Assembly (NCBI RefSeq): GCF_000026365.1
Contig: NC_012993.1
Coordinates: forward strand, 1,302,001-1,366,000
DNA: 64,000 nucleotides
Direction of reading: 5' to 3'
DNA from: Zygosaccharomyces rouxii
Lineage: Eukaryota > Ascomycota > Saccharomycetes > Saccharomycetales > Saccharomycetaceae
The number at the start of each line of letters is the position of its first letter. The first letter of the stretch is position 1. The notes under the pieces are model-generated. The model saw nothing but the letters and a program-made list of their open reading frames with translations, searched no databases and had not been told where the DNA came from. The translations under genes were made by a program, and so were the position numbers. Shown one piece after another: positions 59,398-64,000 of this stretch.

Positions 59398-59549
59398 GAG
59401 CCGCTGAACCTGACTGATACCAACATCAATTCCAAGAGTTTTTATTCCATATGGTAACCTTTCTTTTTAGTCTGGGAAAGAGAAAAAAATAATTATCCTG
59501 CCTACATAGAGTCTTAGACAAAACCACATTAAACTATACTATACCACAT

Positions 59550-62075
59550 TCATGCACCAGATGACCCAAATTGTGCAGCCCAATCCTCATATTTTTCGAG
59601 ACCTTCTTGTGAAACTGAAGGTTTAATATATCGAAGACTACTCTTGAAGTCTTTCAATGCAATAGAACGTATATTCTCCGTTGGTGTTAGCAATAGTTTT
59701 TCACCTAGTTCTCTTAATGGTCCCATGGCAGCATCCTTTGCTAACGAGGTGATATCACTTCCGGAATATCCATCTGTTAATTCTACTAATTCTAGGAAAT
59801 CCTCCTCACTCAAAGTATGTTTCTGATGGGATAAAAGTTTGCTCAGTTGAACGCTACGTGTTTCTGGTTCAGGCAGAGGGATGTACTGCCTTCTGACGAA
59901 TCTTCTTCTAGCGGCTTCATCAATAGACCACGGTAAATTGGTAGCTGCAAGCACTAAAACTCTTTCATCATCTTCCTCAGATCCACTTTGTTTACCAGCA
60001 GCAGCAGAAGACAATGAAGACCACTGAACTAAAAATTCATTTTTAATTCTACGACTTGATTCGTTTTCACCTTCGTTGCTTCTACTACCCATAATGGAAT
60101 CAATCTCATCAACAAAGATAATGGATGGTGATAACTTTTTTGCCACAGCGAATAGCGCCCTAACCAATTTTTCACTTTCACCTAAATATTTTGATGTCAG
60201 TGTAGATGCACTTACTGAGAAAAAAGTCGAATGAGATTCGGTAGCAACAGAACGAGCTAACATAGTTTTACCCGTACCTGGGGGACCAAATAACAACATT
60301 CCTCTGATTGGTTCTCTTAATCCACGGAATAAATCAGGTCTCAAAAATGGGTATACGACTGCTTCCTTCAAAGAAGCCTTTGCACTTTCTAATCCGGCAA
60401 TGTCTTCCCAATGAACTTCATCACCATGTACAACGATTTCAGCAAAAATTTGCTTGGCAGCAGCTCTATCTACACCATGTAGACTATCGATAATTTCATC
60501 TTCCAATGCTTCTTTCAATCTCTTTTTTTCTTCTTCGTCTTCGTCCCCTTCGTTATCAGTGGAAGCAGACTTTGGTTTTGAAGATGACGATCCACCACCT
60601 ACTGGTGGTCCAGTAGGTGGTGAGGAAGAGAATGAAGATGTTGTAGATTGTACAGTAGAGTACGAAGAAGTGGAATGAGACGCGTTACCATACGGTCTTT
60701 TGCTAGGGACTTTGCCAGCAGTAATTGGCTTTCTATTTGCTGTCGTTGCCACAGGTTTAGTAGTTTTCTTAGTCAAAGGTTTCTTTGGGTTTTTTAATGA
60801 TGAAGTACCATTATTGCCGCTTGGTAAGCTTTTCTTGGTAATTGGACGATCTTGTGGGTGCGATAACACTTTTTTAGCTGCATTTTGAGCCTGTTGAGGT
60901 CTATTATGCGTCAATGATGAAGAAGGTGAATTACTGTGTGGTTTGTGAAGTAAATTAGGCGTTGACCTATTAGGTTTGAGATCAATATTCCTCGTAGGAG
61001 ATCTAGATTTCCTCTGTGTCCTCACGGGGGCATTGACACCGGCATTTTTACCAGTTTCAACCCCATTTCTCTCTGGTGATCCACTCAACGATGACGAACC
61101 TGTAGGTTTTGTTGCCGGTAAGTTACTAGTAGAGCCTATGGAAAGGTTCGTAATACGATTATCAAGTCTTCTCATCTCATCATCGGTCTCTTCGGTCTCT
61201 TCGGCATTATCGGCGTCCTCGTCATCGTCACCGTATAATTCATCCGGATCAAAATCTAGGGAATTGGAAGAATGTAAATCTGAATTTTTATCACTGTCAC
61301 TAGTAAGATGCGCAAACATTTTATCATCATCATCAAACCCTTTGAAATGTCCCATAGAATCTACAATGTCCTCATCATCTTCCTCTATTAAATTATCTTC
61401 AGATTCATAATCATCTTGGTAAGACTTTGGTAAATTGCTCTTCTTGCCTAAAGGTTTGGATGGTGCAAAATTAACTCTATGGCTACTATTACTGTTACCA
61501 CTAGCACCGCTATTCTTGGGATAACTATTGGGAATGTGATAACCTTTCCTTGCTTGTGCTTTAGGATCACGTAAAGTTGTAGCCATCTTAGTTGGAAAAC
61601 CTTGAGATGAAATGGGGTATGAAATTGGTTTCCTGATAAATGACGAATGTCCATTATGTGAATGTGAATCTGGTCTTCTCGAGCTTTTAACGTTCGGTAT
61701 ATTGACATAAGGTTTAGTAGCTGGCTTATTCGATGATTCCTCCTCACAAATTTTCCTCAGCCTTTCCAAATGTCCTAAACTCTTGTGATAGAGTTCTCGT
61801 ACACCCGTATTCAAACTTGCTTCCTCTCTGGAATAAGTCTGGGTATTTGGATATTCACGTTCAAGCATAGTAATTTGGTACATTACATCCGTGTTAAGGG
61901 CTTTCCAGCCTTGTAATGCAGCATTATATTCCTTCTGTTCCTCCAGTTTCAAATAGTAGATACTTTGATTAGCTATTCTACCATAAAGTTCGGTTAGATC
62001 AGTGAGAGGTTGTTGAGGTTTCTTCCGTAGCTTGGAAAACCTGGAAAGTAAGTAATAACTGCTTGTAGCATCCAT
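59550..62075 (-). CDS. SAP1: AAA ATPase Sap1 (Vps4/katanin/spastin group)
   Basis: The protein has 841 residues (897 in S. cerevisiae). The N-terminal helical region (about residues 1-110) resembles an MIT domain. A long Ser/Asn/Pro-rich linker follows, then a single AAA module from about residue 530: Walker A GPPGTGKT, Walker [11 protein letters not shown], sensor LAATNLPW and Arg fingers [11 protein letters not shown], ending in a Vps4-type C-terminal helix. The start is the ATG at 62075; the codon before is not ATG. Sap1 has been linked to Sin1 interaction and its cell role is poorly known. YER047C homologue. Confidence 0.93.
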   Translation of the reverse strand: MDATSSYYLLSRFSKLRKKPQQPLTDLTELYGRIANQSIYYLKLEEQKEYNAALQGWKALNTDVMYQITMLEREYPNTQTYSREEASLNTGVRELYHKSLGHLERLRKICEEESSNKPATKPYVNIPNVKSSRRPDSHSHNGHSSFIRKPISYPISSQGFPTKMATTLRDPKAQARKGYHIPNSYPKNSGASGNSNSSHRVNFAPSKPLGKKSNLPKSYQDDYESEDNLIEEDDEDIVDSMGHFKGFDDDDKMFAHLTSDSDKNSDLHSSNSLDFDPDELYGDDDEDADNAEETEETDDEMRRLDNRITNLSIGSTSNLPATKPTGSSSLSGSPERNGVETGKNAGVNAPVRTQRKSRSPTRNIDLKPNRSTPNLLHKPHSNSPSSSLTHNRPQQAQNAAKKVLSHPQDRPITKKSLPSGNNGTSSLKNPKKPLTKKTTKPVATTANRKPITAGKVPSKRPYGNASHSTSSYSTVQSTTSSFSSSPPTGPPVGGGSSSSKPKSASTDNEGDEDEEEKKRLKEALEDEIIDSLHGVDRAAAKQIFAEIVVHGDEVHWEDIAGLESAKASLKEAVVYPFLRPDLFRGLREPIRGMLLFGPPGTGKTMLARSVATESHSTFFSVSASTLTSKYLGESEKLVRALFAVAKKLSPSIIFVDEIDSIMGSRSNEGENESSRRIKNEFLVQWSSLSSAAAGKQSGSEEDDERVLVLAATNLPWSIDEAARRRFVRRQYIPLPEPETRSVQLSKLLSHQKHTLSEEDFLELVELTDGYSGSDITSLAKDAAMGPLRELGEKLLLTPTENIRSIALKDFKSSLRYIKPSVSQEGLEKYEDWAAQFGSSGA

Positions 62076-62348
62076 TTTCAAACGTCCTCGTTAATCCAGT
62101 ACCAACAAGACTAGATCAAGTCTCTTGTTGGTCTTGTTTTCTTTCGGATCTTGAAGATGTTACTTGAAAGTTCAAGTTAGGTAAAGTAAATACTTAATTT
62201 AGCCTAATCGCAAGCTATAACCTATGGAGAAGTTTCAGCCCTAAATACGAAGCAAAAGTTGAAAAAAAACCGTTTCTTAAAAGCAAATCTACGTTTTCTT
62301 AAGAATTAATGCTTAATGCTCTGTAAGATTATACTTTGGGGTAAACTT

Positions 62349-63806
62349 CTACATAAAGAATGTAATTGACCATAGTAACACGGTAACAATTAAAAAGATT
62401 TTAGCGACCCACCAAACGTGTTGAACCATGAAGGGGCATAGTTTGAAATGAAATTCCCAATCGCCTTGATCACGATCGAAATGACCCGTTAACAAACCCG
62501 TATTGCCGTCAAATTCACCCATCATGGCTCTTACCGTAATTTCTTGAACTGCCAAATCAGATTTCGCCTCCTTAGAGGCAGTCCATGTATCGTCGTCGAA
62601 ATTCTTATTGTAGATGGTTTTACAACCTTCGTGATCATGGCCCGTTAGGATAATACCTGGTTTTTTGTTGTGAAACACAAGGTTCAGCACTTCATTAGTC
62701 ACTTTTTCACTTAAATGATTTTGAGATCTTAACAACTTGGATTTATAGGGCTCTGAAGCGTGGTCCTCTGGGTAATACTCGAAATTGGGACCATCGCTAC
62801 ATAGTCCTTCCTCCTTATAGAAAGGTACATGGGTCAATAAAATGGTATTACCTTCAAAATTTCTTTCAGCTAACTGTGTTAAGAATTCCCAAGTGACATC
62901 TAAAAACTCCGGTTGTAACGCAGGACCTTCCAATAGCAATGAATTGAGTACCACTATACGCCATGGGTGATCGGTATCCCTATCGTATTCGATCCAGTAG
63001 TTGTCCTTACCGAATACTTGATTGTATCTTGCCAAGTGTTGATAAGTGGTATCACCAGAATACCCGATGTCATGATTACCGGTAACGTTGATGAAAAGAT
63101 AATCCTCCTTTTCAGGATCCCAGGAATGTACATCACTGTATCCAAATTCCAAATTCCAAGGTTTTTCCTCTTCGCACTTACGATTTAAAGATTGGCCCCA
63201 TGTCATCCAATCTATCTTGTAGAGCCCATTATCATCGTGCTCTAGTTCTTTTAAATCCTTTAACCACGTTGTATCTCTGTGGAATAACCTTGTCAAATAT
63301 CTAGAGCTCCTATTGTAGAATTCTGAATCACTAATCCACTGTGATGAGAAAAGATCTCCAAGTACCGCTACATGAGATGGTCTTAACCTCTGTTCCATGA
63401 CTGAAACTATATGACCGAGATAATGATCATTACCATAGATGTCTAATCTCGTATTATAATCCGTGCTAGGCCAAATTCCCTTGATTTGAGGATCTCCAAA
63501 TGCAATCATATGTATATCTTGTGGACCGCCATCTTCATCACCTTTCGATGGAACTACGCCAAGTACGTTATGCTTGTATACATCCTTCAAATACCTTTTA
63601 GTGTAGTATAATGCCCTCGACATATGGTCCAATCCATTAACATCGACATCATTCCCATCTTGAGCAGCATTATACCATGAACAACGTGCTGGATACGCAG
63701 ATGGATACGTATAGATATAAAAGGTTGTCGACAAGGTGATTATAGTCGACAGTATGGAACACCATTTAAAGAACTTCTTATTCAGAATGTATCTGTAGTC
63801 AATCAT
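62349..63806 (-). CDS. TED1: GPI-glycan phosphoesterase Ted1
   Basis: The protein has 485 residues (473 in S. cerevisiae). It has a membrane segment at about 15-34, a calcineurin-like metallophosphoesterase domain with GDPQ (104-107), LGDLFSSQW (149-157), GNHDIGYSG, LTHVPFY and TGHDHEGC, and a C-terminal membrane segment (about 463-485). Ted1 removes ethanolamine phosphate from the second mannose of GPI anchors in the ER, with the cargo receptor Emp24. All metal-binding blocks are present. YIL039W homologue; closes the chromosome IX series in the window. Confidence 0.95.
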   Translation of the reverse strand: MIDYRYILNKKFFKWCSILSTIITLSTTFYIYTYPSAYPARCSWYNAAQDGNDVDVNGLDHMSRALYYTKRYLKDVYKHNVLGVVPSKGDEDGGPQDIHMIAFGDPQIKGIWPSTDYNTRLDIYGNDHYLGHIVSVMEQRLRPSHVAVLGDLFSSQWISDSEFYNRSSRYLTRLFHRDTTWLKDLKELEHDDNGLYKIDWMTWGQSLNRKCEEEKPWNLEFGYSDVHSWDPEKEDYLFINVTGNHDIGYSGDTTYQHLARYNQVFGKDNYWIEYDRDTDHPWRIVVLNSLLLEGPALQPEFLDVTWEFLTQLAERNFEGNTILLTHVPFYKEEGLCSDGPNFEYYPEDHASEPYKSKLLRSQNHLSEKVTNEVLNLVFHNKKPGIILTGHDHEGCKTIYNKNFDDDTWTASKEAKSDLAVQEITVRAMMGEFDGNTGLLTGHFDRDQGDWEFHFKLCPFMVQHVWWVAKIFLIVTVLLWSITFFM

Positions 63807-63873
63807 TGAACCTTGGACCTGGATCTGGGTCTGGGAATATAATGCTTCCTTGTGTTACAACCAGAACGCCAAC

Positions 63874-63888
63874 TTTTTTTTTTTTTTT
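63874..63888. repeat. Poly(T) run of 15 bases in the TED1 promoter
   Basis: Fifteen T lie 68-82 bases upstream of the TED1 ATG. The window ends 112 bases later in an ATATATAT tract, so the promoter is incomplete. Confidence 0.7.
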
Positions 63889-64000
63889 CTTTCAATAAGA
63901 CCCTTCGAATTATTGTAAAGACTAACACTTCTAACCATAAAGAGCAATAGTACCATACATACAAGTTCACAGTATATCTCATATAGATACATATATATAT

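Larger units (their letters stand above)
59095..59549. other. Intergenic gap: dioxygenase promoter and SAP1 3' region
   Basis: A 455-base gap containing the GATA and CGG-N5-CCG motifs. The section 59330-59410 is GC-richer than usual intergenic DNA here. No gene is seen. Confidence 0.5.

Noticed and set aside
1..64000. Mobile elements, CRISPR arrays, centromere or telomere sequence
   Set aside because: No transposase or reverse-transcriptase frame, no LTR pair, no regularly spaced direct repeats and no CDEI-CDEIII arrangement were seen. The isolated CACGTG boxes are explained as promoter sites.

Overview
This window is nuclear DNA from a budding yeast of the family Saccharomycetaceae. It holds densely packed, almost intron-free genes on both strands, separated by AT-rich gaps of 150 to 1700 bases. 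Nearly every protein has a recognisable Saccharomyces cerevisiae counterpart. The gene order interleaves two or three S. cerevisiae segments: YFR030W-YFR038W (chromosome VI), YIL017C-YIL039W (chromosome IX) and YER044C-YER047C (chromosome V). Genes that survive in S. cerevisiae as duplicate pairs (RPL2A/RPL2B, CST6/ACA1) appear once, at the junction of the two series. This is what a lineage that split before the yeast whole-genome duplication should look like. The genus is most likely in the Zygosaccharomyces/Torulaspora group, but that is an inference and I cannot fix the species.

Layout from left to right. Positions 1-9215 hold VID28 (cut by the window edge), MET10 and SMC2. Positions 9700-16000 hold RPL2, RRT5, RPL29, QCR6 and PHO4, all on the minus strand. 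Positions 16000-20700 hold FAF1, HIS6, RPB3, a small unrecognised membrane protein and TIM44. Positions 21300-28600 hold ULP2 and SSM4/DOA10, converging. Positions 29300-38100 hold an unrecognised coiled-coil protein, a tRNA-Lys(CUU), CDC26, EMC5, IRR1/SCC3, a YIL024C-like glycogen-binding-fold protein and YKE4. Positions 38200-48000 hold RSC8, IRC5, BCY1, ERG28, CAP2 and CKA1. Positions 48080-50722 hold MEI4 (the only spliced gene I can support) and a CST6/ACA1-type bZIP gene. Positions 50723-52470 are an unusually long gap with two doubtful small ORFs. Positions 52471-63806 hold SPO73, PRM2, NOT3, a xanthine dioxygenase gene absent from S. cerevisiae, SAP1 and TED1.

There is no operon logic; neighbours are mostly unrelated housekeeping genes. 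Several promoters do carry sites matching the function of their gene: Rap1 sites at RPL2 and RPL29, a Cbf1 box plus a Met31/32-type core at MET10, a HAP (CCAAT) site plus CACGTG at QCR6, PAC and RRPE motifs at FAF1, two MCB boxes at IRR1, a URS1-like site at MEI4, pheromone-response elements at PRM2, a CRE at the CST6-like gene, and GATA sites with paired CGG-N5-CCG motifs at the xanthine dioxygenase.

I do not see a clearly new multi-gene system. The most worthwhile leads are the purine-catabolic dioxygenase and its promoter, a GC-rich hairpin-forming block upstream of an RPL2 gene that has lost its intron, a possible decayed or cryptically spliced membrane-protein gene between IRC5 and BCY1, and four small unrecognised ORFs.
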